A DNA stretch of 64,000 nt from Streptomyces katrae (GTDB taxonomy: Bacteria > Actinomycetota > Actinomycetes > Streptomycetales > Streptomycetaceae). This document shows positions 1 to 8,840 of the stretch, one piece after another. The stretch lies in NCBI RefSeq assembly GCF_000717655.1, contig NZ_JNZY01000007.1, positions 1 to 64,000 on the forward strand, in the 5' to 3' direction. A program made the translations under genes and the position numbers. The notes beneath the pieces are model-generated. The model was not told the origin of the DNA. It made no database searches and was given only the letters and a program-made list of their open reading frames with translations. Numbering within the stretch: the stretch's first letter is position 1; the number at the start of each line of letters is the position of its first letter.

Positions 1-114
1 ACCCGGCCCGCGCCGACCCCGCCCACCCGGCCCGCGCCGACCCCGAGCGGGACCCGCCCGGCCCCGTTCCCCTTCCGCGGCGGGGAACAAGGCTGCGCGG
101 GCGGCCCGCGGTGA
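1..114 (+). CDS. C-terminal tail of an upstream gene (partial)
   Basis: Reading frame 1 is open from the first base to a TGA at 112-114, and that stop overlaps the GTG start of the next gene in a GTGA, the usual sign of translational coupling. The 37 visible codons are Pro/Thr/Arg-rich and begin with an imperfect duplication of 24 bases (1-21 and 25-45). No domain can be named from this tail. The frame assignment rests on the overlap and on codon bias only. Confidence 0.5.
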   Translation, partial: TRPAPTPPTRPAPTPSGTRPAPFPFRGGEQGCAGGPR

Positions 115-1466
115 CCCCGGCCGGGCCGGGTCCCGTACCTGCAGCGGGCAGCGGTGGCGGGAGCCAGGGCGTGGTCCTTCACCCGGCCGATCCGCTCACC
201 GTGCTCGCGCACGGGATCGGGTCCCAGCACGATCTGCCGATCTCTCCCTTCTACGCCTTCGCCGGTGCCTTCGCCGCGCTGTTCGTCTCCTTCCTCGCGC
301 TCGGTCTGCTCTGGTCCTCCTCCCGTTTCCGCGGCGACCGCTCAGGCCTCGCGCTGCCCGCCGCCCTCGAGCGGATCGCCGACGCGCCGGCCACCCGTAC
401 CGCCCTGCGCGGCCTCGGCCTCGCCGCCGCGCTCGCCGTCCTCCTCTGCCTCCTCCTCGGTCCCGACGACCCCGCGCACAACCCCGCCCCCGGCGCCGTC
501 TACGTCCTGCTCTGGGTCGGACTCGTCCCCGCCTCCCTCCTCCTCGGCCCCGTCTGGCGCCTGCTCAACCCACTCCGCACCCTGTACCGCCTGTTGCCCC
601 GCGCCCGGCGGCAGGCACATGTCCCCCTCCCCGCCCGGCTCGGCCAATGGCCCGCCGCCGCCGGGCTGTTCGGCTTCACCTGGCTCGAACTCGCCGCTCC
701 GGATCCCGCATCCACCACCACCCTCCTGACCGCCCTCGCCGTCTACACCGCCGCTCACCTCGCGCTCGCCGCCCGCTTCGGAGAGCGCTGGTTCGCCGGC
801 GCGGACCCGTTCGAGGCCTACTCCGCCCTCCTGGCCCGGCTCTCTCCCCTCGGCCGCCGCAGCGACGGCCGCCTGGTACTCCGTAACCCCTTCCACGGAC
901 TCGACGCGACACCCGAGCGGCCCGGACTCGTCGCCACCATCTGCGTCCTGCTCGGCTCCACCGCCTACGACGGCTACTGCGACAGCCCCTCCTGGATCAA
1001 CGCCCTCCAGACCTCCCCCCTCGGCCGCACCCCCACGGCCACGCTCGGACTGCTCGCCGCCATCGCCCTCGTCGCCACCCTGTACTGCCTCTGCGCAGCG
1101 GCCACCCGCCTCGTCTGCGGCCCGCACCCGGGCCCGCTGACCGCCTTCGCGCACTCACTCGTGCCGATCGCACTCGGCTATCTCGTCGCCCACTATTTCT
1201 CCCTCCTGGTGACCGAAGGACCACGCACAGTAAGCATGGCACTCGGCACCGACAACGCCCCAGAACCCTTGCCGCCACTGGGCCCCGGCGCCCTCGCCGC
1301 CCTCCAGGTCGTCGCCGTCGTCACCGGCCACGTGCTCGGCGTGATCGCGGCCCACGACCGCTCCGTCCGCCTCTTCCCGCCCGCCATGGCCGTCGCCGGC
1401 CAGCTGCCGCTGCTCGCGCTCATGATCACCTACACGCTCGGGGGGATCGGCCTCCTGCTGAACTGA
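111..1466 (+). CDS. Polytopic membrane protein, unknown function
   Basis: A 451-residue integral membrane protein. After a Gly/Pro-rich start it has roughly nine or ten hydrophobic segments (about residues 45-68, 98-117, 128-152, 181-196, 204-221, 272-284, 308-330, 343-367, 393-414 and 425-449), and a basic cytoplasmic-looking stretch with an RARRQ motif near 165. The GTG start is chosen because it overlaps the stop of the preceding frame (GTGA); an internal GTG near residue 31 is a weaker alternative. I do not recognise a transporter or enzyme signature. Its coupling to the preceding gene suggests that the two act together; the TetR gene begins 32 bases downstream on the same strand. Confidence 0.75.
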   Translation: MTPAGPGPVPAAGSGGGSQGVVLHPADPLTVLAHGIGSQHDLPISPFYAFAGAFAALFVSFLALGLLWSSSRFRGDRSGLALPAALERIADAPATRTALRGLGLAAALAVLLCLLLGPDDPAHNPAPGAVYVLLWVGLVPASLLLGPVWRLLNPLRTLYRLLPRARRQAHVPLPARLGQWPAAAGLFGFTWLELAAPDPASTTTLLTALAVYTAAHLALAARFGERWFAGADPFEAYSALLARLSPLGRRSDGRLVLRNPFHGLDATPERPGLVATICVLLGSTAYDGYCDSPSWINALQTSPLGRTPTATLGLLAAIALVATLYCLCAAATRLVCGPHPGPLTAFAHSLVPIALGYLVAHYFSLLVTEGPRTVSMALGTDNAPEPLPPLGPGALAALQVVAVVTGHVLGVIAAHDRSVRLFPPAMAVAGQLPLLALMITYTLGGIGLLLN

Positions 1467-1498
1467 GACCGCCGCTGTACCGAAAAGCCAGGAGCGGC

Positions 1499-2122
1499 AT
1501 GATGGACCCCGTGTCCCCCGCCCATCCCTTGCGCCGTACGCCGATCCAGCAGCGCAGCGCCGACCGGCTCGCCCGGATCCTCGACGCCTGCGCCGAACTC
1601 CTGGACGAGACCGGATACGAGAACCTCAGCACTCGGGCCGTCGCCCTGCGCGCCGGCGTGCCCATCGGTTCGGTCTACCGCTTCTTCGGGAACAAGCGCG
1701 CCATGGCCATCGCCCTCGCGCACCGGAACCTGGACCGGTACACCGAAGGCATCGCGGAACGCCTCGCCGCCCTCCCGGCCGGCGACTGGCGGCCCGTCGT
1801 GGACGCCGTCCTCGACGAGTACCTGGCCATGAAGCGCACCGTCCCCGGTTTCGCGCTCGTCGACTTCGGGGTGCCCGCCCCGCCCGCGGAAGGCCCGGCC
1901 GCCGACCCCAACCGGCTGGTGGCCGCACGCCTCACCGAACTCCTCGGCGCGCACCTCGGCCTGACCCCGGACGCCACCCTGGAACGGGCGGTCCTGGTCG
2001 CCGTCGAGGCCACGGACGCGCTGACGAAGCTGGCCTTCCGGGCCGATCCGGCCGGCGATCCCGGCATCGTGGCCGAGATCCGGACGATGATGCACGCGTA
2101 CCTCGCCCACGCGCTGGACTGA
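1499..2122 (+). CDS. TetR/AcrR-family transcriptional regulator
   Basis: A 207-residue TetR-family repressor. The N-terminal DNA-binding domain (about residues 17-63) shows the family pattern RILDACAELLDETG followed by the recognition helix with GSVYRFFGNK. The C-terminal ligand domain is all-helical and not assignable to an effector. An AGGAG ribosome site lies just upstream of ATGATG, and the first ATG is used here. It lies directly downstream of the membrane protein gene, so it may be co-transcribed with it. No palindrome like the three TetR-type operators found elsewhere in the window is visible before it, so its target is unknown. Confidence 0.88.
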   Translation: MMDPVSPAHPLRRTPIQQRSADRLARILDACAELLDETGYENLSTRAVALRAGVPIGSVYRFFGNKRAMAIALAHRNLDRYTEGIAERLAALPAGDWRPVVDAVLDEYLAMKRTVPGFALVDFGVPAPPAEGPAADPNRLVAARLTELLGAHLGLTPDATLERAVLVAVEATDALTKLAFRADPAGDPGIVAEIRTMMHAYLAHALD

Positions 2123-2230
2123 CCGCGCCCGAGCCGTCCGGTACCCGCCCTTCCGGTGCCGGGGCCCACGACCTCTCCGGTGCCCGCGCGGAAGCCCGCC
2201 CCGACCGCCCCGCGACGCACCCCTCCCCAC

Positions 2231-2250
2231 CATGCCTACCGGTCGGTATG
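2231..2250. promoter_or_regulatory. TetR-type operator, copy 1
   Basis: CATGCCTACCGGTCGGTATG matches the perfect palindrome CATACCGACCGGTCGGTATG at 18 of 20 bases. A possible -10 hexamer TATGCT (2247-2252) overlaps its right end, so a bound protein would block the promoter of the molybdopterin oxidoreductase. Closely related copies lie at 18039 and 25240. The candidate binding protein is the TetR gene at 20885. Confidence 0.7.
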
Positions 2251-2300
2251 CTCGGGGTGTTCGCGTGTTCGTGCCGCAGCCTGCCGTCCCTGGAGGGCCC

Positions 2301-4562
2301 ATGCCCCGCACCGCCCTGCGCATCTGCCCCCTCTGCGAAGCCACCTGCGGCCTCACCCTCACCATCGAGGGCACCGCCGTCACCGGCGCCCGCGGGGACC
2401 GCGACGACGTCTTCAGCCGCGGCTTCATCTGCCCCAAGGGTGCGGCGTTCGGTGCGCTCGACGCCGACCCCGACCGTCTGCGCACCCCCCTCGTCCGCCG
2501 CGACGGACGGCTCCAGGAGGCCACCTGGGAGGAGGCGTACGAGGCCATCGCCGCCGCGGTCCCGGCCCTCGTGCAGGAGTACGGCGCCCAGTCCGTCGGC
2601 GTGGTCCTCGGCAACCCGAACGTGCACACCATGGCGGGCGCCCTCTACCCCCCGCTCCTGCTGAAGGCGCTCGGCACCCGCAACCTCTTCACCGCCAGCA
2701 CCCTCGACCAGATGCCCAAGCACGTCTCCAGCGGGCTGCTCTTCGGCGACCCCTTCGCCATCCCGGTCCCAGACCTCGACCGCACCGACTTCCTGCTGCT
2801 CCTCGGCGCCAACCCCGTCGAGTCCAACGGCTCCCTGTGCACCGCCCCCGACTTCCCGGGCCGGCTCAAGGCGCTGCGCGCCCGCGGCGGCACCCTGGTC
2901 GTGGTCGACCCGCGCCGCACCCGCACCGCCAAGCTCGCCGACCGGCACCTCGCGCCGCGCCCCGGCAGCGACGCCCTGCTGCTCGCCGCCCTCGCGCACA
3001 CCCTCCTCGCGGAGAAACTCGCCGCCCCAGGCACGCTGGAGGAACAGACCGACGGCCTCGGGGAACTCGCCGAGGCGCTCGGTAGTTTCACTCCCGAGGC
3101 CGTGGCCCCCGCCTGCGACCTCACGGCCGCCGAGATCCGCGACCTCGCCCGCGAGCTCGCGGCCGCGCCCACCGCCGCCGTCTACGGGCGGATCGGCAGC
3201 TGCACCGTCGAGTACGGCACCCTCGCCAGCTGGTTGGTCGACGTGCTGAACATCCTCACCGGCAACCTCGACCGGCCCGGGGGAGTCCTCTTCCCGCTCC
3301 CGGCCGCCGGCCCGCGGCCGCGCCCCGCCGGGCCGGGCAAGGGCTTCACCCTCGGCCGCTGGCGCAGCCGGGTCAGCGGCCACCCCGAGGCCAAGGCCGA
3401 ACTGCCCATCGCCGCCCTGGCCGAGGAGATCGAGACGCCGGGGGAGGGGCGGATCCGTGCCCTGATCGCCATCGCCGCCAACCCGGTGCTGTCCGCCCCC
3501 GACGGGCGGCGCCTCGACGCGGCCCTGGCCGGGCTCGACTTCATGGTGAGCATCGATCCCTACCTCAACGAGACCTCCCGCCACGCCCACGTCGTGCTGC
3601 CTCCGCCGCCGCCCTCGCAGAGCGCGCACCACGACTTCGCCTTCAACGGGTTCGCCATCCGCAACCAGGCCCGCTACACCCGCCCTGCCGTCCCGCTCGA
3701 AGCAGGCCGGCTCGACGAGTGCGAGATCCATGCCCGCCTCGTCCTCGCCGTCTCCGGCATGTACGGCTCCGCCGCCCCGAGGGCCGTGGACGACATGGTC
3801 ATCCAGGGCGCCCTCGCCAAGGAGACCGCCGATCCGCGCTCCCCGCTGCACGGGCAGGACCCGGCGCGCCTGGCCGGCCTGCTCACCGGTGAGAGCGGTC
3901 CCGAGCGGCGGCTCGACCTGATGCTCCGCCTCGGGCCGTACGGAGACCGGTTCGGCGCCGGCTCCGCCCCCGACGCGGGAGCCAGCGCAGGCACGGGCGA
4001 GGGGCTCAGCCTGGAGCGGCTGCTCGCGCACCCGCACGGCATCGACCTGGGCCCGCTGCGGCCCCGGCTCCCGCGCGTGCTGAGGACGCGCAGCGGCAGG
4101 ATCGAGCTGCTCCCGGACCCGATCACGGCCGAGCTCCCCAGGCTGCGCGCGGCGCTCGCCGACCGCCCCGCCGCCCTGGTGCTCGTGGGCCGCCGCCATC
4201 TGCGGTCCAACAACAGCTGGTTGCACAACGTCCCGGCCCTCACCGGAGGTTCCAACCGCTGCACCCTCCAGGTGCATCCGCAGGACGCGGGCCGGCTCGG
4301 CCTCACCACGGGCGGCCTGGCCCGGATCACCGCCGACGGCGGCAGCCTGGAGGTTCCCGTCGAGGTCACCGACGCCGTCCGCACCGGCGTGGTGAGCCTG
4401 CCGCACGGCTGGGGCCACGACCGCGACGGGACCCGGCTCTCCGTCGCCTCCGCCGCGCCCGGCGCCAACGTCAACCAGCTCCTCGACGGCTCCCGGCTCG
4501 ACCCGCTGTCCGGCACGGCGGTGCTCAACGGTTTCCCCGTCGAGCTGACACCCCTGCCCTGA
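2301..4562 (+). CDS. Molybdopterin-dependent oxidoreductase (DMSO reductase / formate dehydrogenase superfamily)
   Basis: A 753-residue catalytic subunit carrying a bis-MGD molybdenum cofactor. Near the N-terminus Cys9, Cys12, Cys16 and Cys44 form the [4Fe-4S] motif C-x2-C-x3-C-x27-C. The middle holds the two molybdopterin-binding folds, and the C-terminal part (from about residue 600) the MopB-type dinucleotide-binding barrel with GGSNRCTLQVHP. Where formate dehydrogenases and nitrate reductases have a Cys or Sec molybdenum ligand, this protein reads TASTLDQMPK, so a Ser, Thr or Asp ligand, or none, must be assumed. The start is the ATG after GGAGGG; an earlier in-frame ATG at 2232 lies inside the operator. 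No partner electron-transfer subunit is next to it. No Tat signal is visible, so it is likely cytoplasmic. Substrate unknown; see the operator it shares with acyl-CoA genes. Confidence 0.85.
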   Translation: MPRTALRICPLCEATCGLTLTIEGTAVTGARGDRDDVFSRGFICPKGAAFGALDADPDRLRTPLVRRDGRLQEATWEEAYEAIAAAVPALVQEYGAQSVGVVLGNPNVHTMAGALYPPLLLKALGTRNLFTASTLDQMPKHVSSGLLFGDPFAIPVPDLDRTDFLLLLGANPVESNGSLCTAPDFPGRLKALRARGGTLVVVDPRRTRTAKLADRHLAPRPGSDALLLAALAHTLLAEKLAAPGTLEEQTDGLGELAEALGSFTPEAVAPACDLTAAEIRDLARELAAAPTAAVYGRIGSCTVEYGTLASWLVDVLNILTGNLDRPGGVLFPLPAAGPRPRPAGPGKGFTLGRWRSRVSGHPEAKAELPIAALAEEIETPGEGRIRALIAIAANPVLSAPDGRRLDAALAGLDFMVSIDPYLNETSRHAHVVLPPPPPSQSAHHDFAFNGFAIRNQARYTRPAVPLEAGRLDECEIHARLVLAVSGMYGSAAPRAVDDMVIQGALAKETADPRSPLHGQDPARLAGLLTGESGPERRLDLMLRLGPYGDRFGAGSAPDAGASAGTGEGLSLERLLAHPHGIDLGPLRPRLPRVLRTRSGRIELLPDPITAELPRLRAALADRPAALVLVGRRHLRSNNSWLHNVPALTGGSNRCTLQVHPQDAGRLGLTTGGLARITADGGSLEVPVEVTDAVRTGVVSLPHGWGHDRDGTRLSVASAAPGANVNQLLDGSRLDPLSGTAVLNGFPVELTPLP

Positions 4563-4635
4563 GCTGGGGTTTTGCTCGTATTGCTCACGCGTCGACGTCT
4601 TGTTGGCATAAGGAGGAGGCACCTACGTTCCCTGC

Positions 4636-6111
4636 ATGCTGACCTTCCTCGGCTTCGCCATGATCGCCACCTTCCTGGTCCTGATCATGATGAAGAAAAT
4701 GTCGCCCATCGCGGCGCTCGTCCTCATTCCCGCGCTGTTCTGCGTGTTCGCAGGAAAAGGCGCCCACCTCGGCGACTACGTCATCGACGGAGTCGGCAAA
4801 CTCGCGCCGACCGCCGCCATGCTGATGTTCGCCATCGTCTACTTCGGCGTGATGATCGACGTCGGCCTGTTCGACCCGATCGTGCGCGGCATCCTGCGCT
4901 TCTGCAAGGCGGACCCGGTGCGGGTCGTGGTCGGTACCGCGGTCCTCGCCGCGATCGTCTCCCTCGACGGCGACGGCTCGACCACCTTCATGATCACCGT
5001 CTCGGCCATGTACCCGCTCTACAAGCGGCTCGGCCTCAGCCTGGTCGTCATGACGGGCGTCGCCGCCACCGCCAACGGCGTCATGAACACCCTGCCCTGG
5101 GGCGGCCCCACGGCCCGTGCCGCCACCGCCCTCAAGCTCGACGCCTCCGACGTCTTCGTCCCGATGATCCCGGCCCTCGCGGTCGGCCTGCTGTGCGTGT
5201 TCGTCCTCGCGTACGTCCTCGGGCTCAAGGAACGCCGCCGGATCGGCACGCTCGTCCTCCCCGGCGACGCGGAGCCGGCCGAGGAGCGGCTGCTCGTCGC
5301 CGCCACCGGGTCCGCCGCCACCGGGTCCGCCGCCACCGGGTCGGCCGACGGCGGGACCGCCGGCCCGGCCGAGCCGTCCGCCACCTCCACCGCCACCTCC
5401 GGTGGTGCGGGCGCCGGGTCCGGTTCCGACTCCGGCCCGGTGCCCGGCTCCGCCGCGCCGGAGGACGGCTTCCAGGGCCTGGACCCCCGCCGCGCGACCC
5501 TCCGCCCGCGCCTCTACTGGTTCAACGCCGGCCTCACCGTGGCCCTCCTCACCGCGATGATCATGGAGCTGCTGCCCATCCCGGTGCTCTTCCTCCTCGG
5601 CGCCGCCCTCGCCCTCACCGTCAACTTCCCGCACATGCCCGACCAGAAGGCCCGGGTCGCCGCCCACGCAGACAACGTCCTCAACGTCGCCGGAATGGTC
5701 TTCGCCGCCGCCGTCTTCACCGGTGTCCTCAGCGGCACCGGCATGGTCAAGCAGATGGCCGACTGGCTCGTCGGCGCCATCCCCGAGGGCATGGGTCCGC
5801 ACATGGCCCTGGTCACCGGTCTGCTCAGCCTGCCGCTCACCTACTTCATGTCCAACGACGGCTTCTACTTCGGCGTCCTGCCGGTCCTGGCCGAGGCCGG
5901 CGCGGCGCACGGGGTCTCCCCGCTCGAGATCGCCCGCGCCTCCCTGGTCGGCCAGGCCCTGCACATGTCGAGCCCGCTGGTTCCCGCCGTCTACGTCCTC
6001 GTCGGCATGGCCAAGGTCGAGTTCGGCGACCACACCCGGTTCACCGTGAAGTGGGCGGTACTCACCTCCCTCGTCGTCCTCGGGGCAGGGATGCTTTTCG
6101 GCATCATCTGA
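4636..6111 (+). CDS. Citrate/H+ or citrate-metal symporter, CitMHS family
   Basis: A 491-residue inner-membrane transporter with about twelve hydrophobic segments in two halves, each with the family pattern of a helix-breaking loop (SLDGDGSTTFM near residue 116 and LTYFMSNDGFYFG near 404). CitMHS proteins take up citrate, often complexed to divalent metal, with protons. Between the halves (about residues 205-290) lies a long hydrophilic loop made of Gly/Ser/Ala/Thr repeats that is longer than usual for the family. An AAGGAGGAGG ribosome site lies about 20 bases before the ATG, which is far; no earlier in-frame start exists. Metal or organic-acid preference cannot be read from sequence. Confidence 0.87.
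   Translation: MLTFLGFAMIATFLVLIMMKKMSPIAALVLIPALFCVFAGKGAHLGDYVIDGVGKLAPTAAMLMFAIVYFGVMIDVGLFDPIVRGILRFCKADPVRVVVGTAVLAAIVSLDGDGSTTFMITVSAMYPLYKRLGLSLVVMTGVAATANGVMNTLPWGGPTARAATALKLDASDVFVPMIPALAVGLLCVFVLAYVLGLKERRRIGTLVLPGDAEPAEERLLVAATGSAATGSAATGSADGGTAGPAEPSATSTATSGGAGAGSGSDSGPVPGSAAPEDGFQGLDPRRATLRPRLYWFNAGLTVALLTAMIMELLPIPVLFLLGAALALTVNFPHMPDQKARVAAHADNVLNVAGMVFAAAVFTGVLSGTGMVKQMADWLVGAIPEGMGPHMALVTGLLSLPLTYFMSNDGFYFGVLPVLAEAGAAHGVSPLEIARASLVGQALHMSSPLVPAVYVLVGMAKVEFGDHTRFTVKWAVLTSLVVLGAGMLFGII
5299..5343 (+). repeat. Three tandem 15-base units inside the CitMHS gene
   Basis: GCCGCCACCGGGTCC is repeated three times head to tail (the last unit has one change), giving Ala-Ala-Thr-Gly-Ser repeats in the hydrophilic central loop of the transporter. 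Copy number could vary between strains without breaking the frame. Confidence 0.9.
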
Positions 6112-6135
6112 CCCCGGACACCCCTGGCGCGCCGA

Positions 6136-6161
6136 AAACTACCGACGCTAGTTTGTAGGGT
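6136..6161 (+). promoter_or_regulatory. TetR-type operator and -10 box of the aldehyde/alcohol dehydrogenase operon
   Basis: AAACTACCGACGCTAGTTT (6136-6154) is an inverted repeat, AAACTA-N7-TAGTTT, directly followed by a -10-like TAGGGT (6156-6161). The operator would fill the -35/-10 region. The same arms and spacing occur at 10336-10354 beside a TetR gene. Confidence 0.7.
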
Positions 6162-6213
6162 GGTCGAACGAGGTCCGGTCTCTACGCGCTCGTGCGTGCT
6201 CGGGAGGAAAGCC

Positions 6214-7626
6214 ATGAAGGCCCACGACGGGATGTACATCGGCGGCGCATGGCGGCCCGCCGCCGGACGCGACCGGATCGAGGTCGTCAACCCGGCCGAC
6301 GAGCAGATCATCGCCGGGGTGCCGGCCGGCAACGCCGACGACGTGGACGCGGCCGTACGCGCGGCACGTGCCGCGTTCCCCGCCTGGGCGGCCACGGCTC
6401 CGGCCGAGCGGGCCGCCCTGATCGCGGCGCTGCGCGACGTGCTGATCGCCCGCAAGAGCGAGTTCGCCGAGGTCATCACCGCCGAACTCGGCTCCCCACG
6501 GGGCTTCTCGGAGATGGTCCACGTGGGGGCGCCGATCGCGGTGTCCTCCTCGTTCGCCGAGCTGGGGGCCTCGTACGCCTTCGAGGAGCGGATCGGCAAC
6601 TCCACCGTTCTGCTGGAGCCGGTCGGTGTCGTCGGCGCCATCACCCCCTGGAACTACCCGCTGCACCAGATCGTTGCCAAGGTGGCGCCCGCGCTCGCCG
6701 CCGGCTGCACCCTCGTTCTCAAGCCGGCCGAGGACACCCCGCTGACCGCACAGCTCTTCGCCGAAGCCGTGCACGAGGCGGGCATCCCGGCCGGAGTGTT
6801 CAACCTGGTGACCGGGACCGGCCCGGTCGCCGGCCAGGCGCTGGCCGCGCACGAAGGGGTCGACCTCGTCTCCTTCACCGGCTCCACCGCGGTCGGCAAG
6901 CAGATCGGCGCCACGGCCGGCGCCGCCGTCAAGCGCGTCGCCCTCGAGCTCGGCGGAAAATCGGCCAATGTCATCCTCCCCGGGGCCGACCTCGCCAAGG
7001 CCGTCGCGACGGGCGTGGGCCACGTCATGAACAACTCCGGCCAGAGCTGCAACGCGCTCACGCGGATGCTCGTCCACCGCGACCAGTACGAGGAGGCCGT
7101 CTCGCTCGCGGCCGCCGCCGTCGCCTCGTACCCCTCCGGCGACCCCCGCGACCCGGGCACCCGCCTCGGCCCGGTCATCAACGCCAAGCAGCGCGACCGC
7201 GTGCGCGGATACATCGCCAAGGGTGTCGAGGAGGGCGCGCGCCTCGTCGCCGGCGGCCCCGACGCCCCGCACGAGCACGGGTACTTCATCGCCCCGACCG
7301 TGTTCGCCGACGTCACGCCCGAGATGACCATCGCGCAGGAGGAGATCTTCGGCCCGGTGCTGTCGATCCTCCCGTACGAGGACCAGGACGAGGCCCTGCG
7401 CATCGCCAACGGCACCGTGTACGGGCTGGGCGGCGCGGTCTGGGCCGCGGACGAGGAGACCGCCGTCGCCTTCGCCCGGCGCATGGACACCGGCCAGGTG
7501 GACATCAACGGCGGCCGCTTCAACCCCCTCGCGCCCTTCGGCGGCTACAAGCAGTCGGGCGTCGGCCGCGAGCTCGGCCCGCATGGTCTGGCCGAGTACC
7601 TCCAGACCAAGTCTTTGCAGTTCTGA
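6214..7626 (+). CDS. NAD(P)-dependent aldehyde dehydrogenase
   Basis: A 470-residue cytoplasmic ALDH-superfamily enzyme that oxidises an aldehyde to a carboxylic acid. The general base Glu245 sits in LELGGKSAN and the nucleophile Cys279 in NSGQSCNA; the cofactor-fold motif TPWNYP and the FTGSTAVGK segment are intact, as is the C-terminal FGGYKQSGVGRE. The ATG at 6214 is preferred because GGGAGGAAA lies just before it; a longer frame starting at 6160 would begin within the promoter. The zinc alcohol dehydrogenase follows 76 bases later and is probably co-transcribed, so the pair can oxidise an alcohol through the aldehyde to the acid. The operator at 6136 predicts control by the TetR gene at 9663. 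Substrate not assignable. Confidence 0.92.
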   Translation: MKAHDGMYIGGAWRPAAGRDRIEVVNPADEQIIAGVPAGNADDVDAAVRAARAAFPAWAATAPAERAALIAALRDVLIARKSEFAEVITAELGSPRGFSEMVHVGAPIAVSSSFAELGASYAFEERIGNSTVLLEPVGVVGAITPWNYPLHQIVAKVAPALAAGCTLVLKPAEDTPLTAQLFAEAVHEAGIPAGVFNLVTGTGPVAGQALAAHEGVDLVSFTGSTAVGKQIGATAGAAVKRVALELGGKSANVILPGADLAKAVATGVGHVMNNSGQSCNALTRMLVHRDQYEEAVSLAAAAVASYPSGDPRDPGTRLGPVINAKQRDRVRGYIAKGVEEGARLVAGGPDAPHEHGYFIAPTVFADVTPEMTIAQEEIFGPVLSILPYEDQDEALRIANGTVYGLGGAVWAADEETAVAFARRMDTGQVDINGGRFNPLAPFGGYKQSGVGRELGPHGLAEYLQTKSLQF

Positions 7627-7702
7627 ACCGCCTTGCAGTCCTCAGCAGCCCTGCAGATCCAAGCCGCCCCGCAGTTCTGAGCCCCGAGAGACGGAATCGA
7701 CC

Positions 7703-8788
7703 ATGGTCCGCGCCGCCATCCTGCCCGCCGTCGGAGCCCCGCTGGAGATACGGGAGATAGTCCTGCCCGATCCCGGCCCCGGTCAGGTCCGGCTGCGGCT
7801 CGCCGCAGCCGGTGTCTGCCACTCCGATCTCTCCCTCACCGACGGCACCATGAGGGTGCCCGTCCCCGCCGTCCTCGGCCACGAGGGCTCGGGCACGGTC
7901 CTCGCCGTCGGCGAGGGCGTCACGCACGTCGCCCCCGGCGACGGCGTGGTGCTCAACTGGTCCCCGTCCTGCGGGGAGTGCCACCACTGCTCGATCGGCG
8001 AGGTCTGGCTCTGCGCCAACGCGCTCACCGGGGTCGGGGCGGTCTACGCCCACGACGCCGACGGCACGCCGCTGCACCCCGGGCTGAACGTGGCGGCGTT
8101 CGCCGAGGAAACGGTCGTCGCGGCCAACTGCGTGCTGCCCGCGCCCGCCGGGATCCCGCTCGCCGAGGCCGCCCTGCTCGGCTGCGCGGTGCTCACCGGC
8201 TACGGCGCCGTCCGCAACACCGCCCGGGTCCGCCCCGGCGAATCCGTCGCCGTCTTCGGTGTCGGCGGCGTCGGCCTGGCCGCCCTCCAGGCCGCGCGGA
8301 TCGCCGAAGCGGGCCCGATCGTGGCCGTCGACGTCTCCCCGGCCAAGGAGGAGCTGGCCCGCGCGGCCGGGGCCACCGACTTCGTGCTCGCCTCCGACAC
8401 CACCGCCAAGCAGATCCGGGCCCTCACCGGCGGCCAGGGTGCCGATGTCGCCGTCGAGTGCGTCGGCCGGGCGGAGTCCATCCGCGGAGCCTGGGACTCC
8501 ACCCGCCGCGGCGGCCGCACCACGGTCGTCGGCATCGGAGGCAAGGAGCAGCAGGTCTCCTTCCACGCCCTGGAGATCTTCCACTTCGCCCGCACCCTCA
8601 CCGGCTGCGTCTACGGGAACAGCGACCCCGCCCGCGATCTCCCGGTGATCGCGGACCACGTCCGCGCGGGCCGCCTTGACCTCGGCTCCCTGGTCACCGA
8701 CCGCATCACCCTCGACGGCATCCCGGCCGCCTTCGACGCGATGCTCGCCGGCAAGGGCGGCCGCTCACTGGTCGTATTCCAGCCGTAG
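7703..8788 (+). CDS. Zinc-dependent alcohol dehydrogenase (MDR family)
   Basis: A 361-residue medium-chain dehydrogenase/reductase. Catalytic zinc ligands are Cys39 (GVCHSDL), His60-Glu61 (LGHEG) and Cys161; the structural zinc lobe has Cys90, Cys93, Cys96 and Cys104. The NAD-binding fold carries GVGGVG at 186-191, followed by an Asp (VAVDVS) that favours NAD over NADP. Start at the ATG with GAGAGACGG before it; in-frame sequence further upstream is the intergenic spacer. It lies behind the aldehyde dehydrogenase in the same presumed operon and most likely supplies its aldehyde from a primary alcohol. The class resembles aryl- or long-chain-alcohol dehydrogenases, but the exact substrate is unknown. 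Confidence 0.9.
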   Translation: MVRAAILPAVGAPLEIREIVLPDPGPGQVRLRLAAAGVCHSDLSLTDGTMRVPVPAVLGHEGSGTVLAVGEGVTHVAPGDGVVLNWSPSCGECHHCSIGEVWLCANALTGVGAVYAHDADGTPLHPGLNVAAFAEETVVAANCVLPAPAGIPLAEAALLGCAVLTGYGAVRNTARVRPGESVAVFGVGGVGLAALQAARIAEAGPIVAVDVSPAKEELARAAGATDFVLASDTTAKQIRALTGGQGADVAVECVGRAESIRGAWDSTRRGGRTTVVGIGGKEQQVSFHALEIFHFARTLTGCVYGNSDPARDLPVIADHVRAGRLDLGSLVTDRITLDGIPAAFDAMLAGKGGRSLVVFQP

Positions 8789-8803
8789 GGCTCGACGAAG
8801 GAG

Positions 8804-8840
8804 TCCCTCCCCCAGCTACCGCCGGGAAGTGCCCCCGGGC
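8804..8840. repeat. GC-rich intergenic element of a type common in Streptomyces
   Basis: The stretch around CCCTCCCCCAGCTACCGC (8805-8822) continuing into GTGCCCCCGGG looks like a short dispersed element I remember between many Streptomyces genes; I could not check copy number. A second small hairpin, CCCGCCC/GGGCGGG, lies at 8880-8903. Otherwise the spacer 8789-9025 shows nothing I can name. Confidence 0.35.

Noticed and set aside
2232..2300. Earlier ATG for the molybdopterin oxidoreductase
   Set aside because: It lies inside the TetR-type operator and the presumed -10 box, while GGAGGG precedes the ATG at 2301 and the protein family starts close to the first Cys motif.
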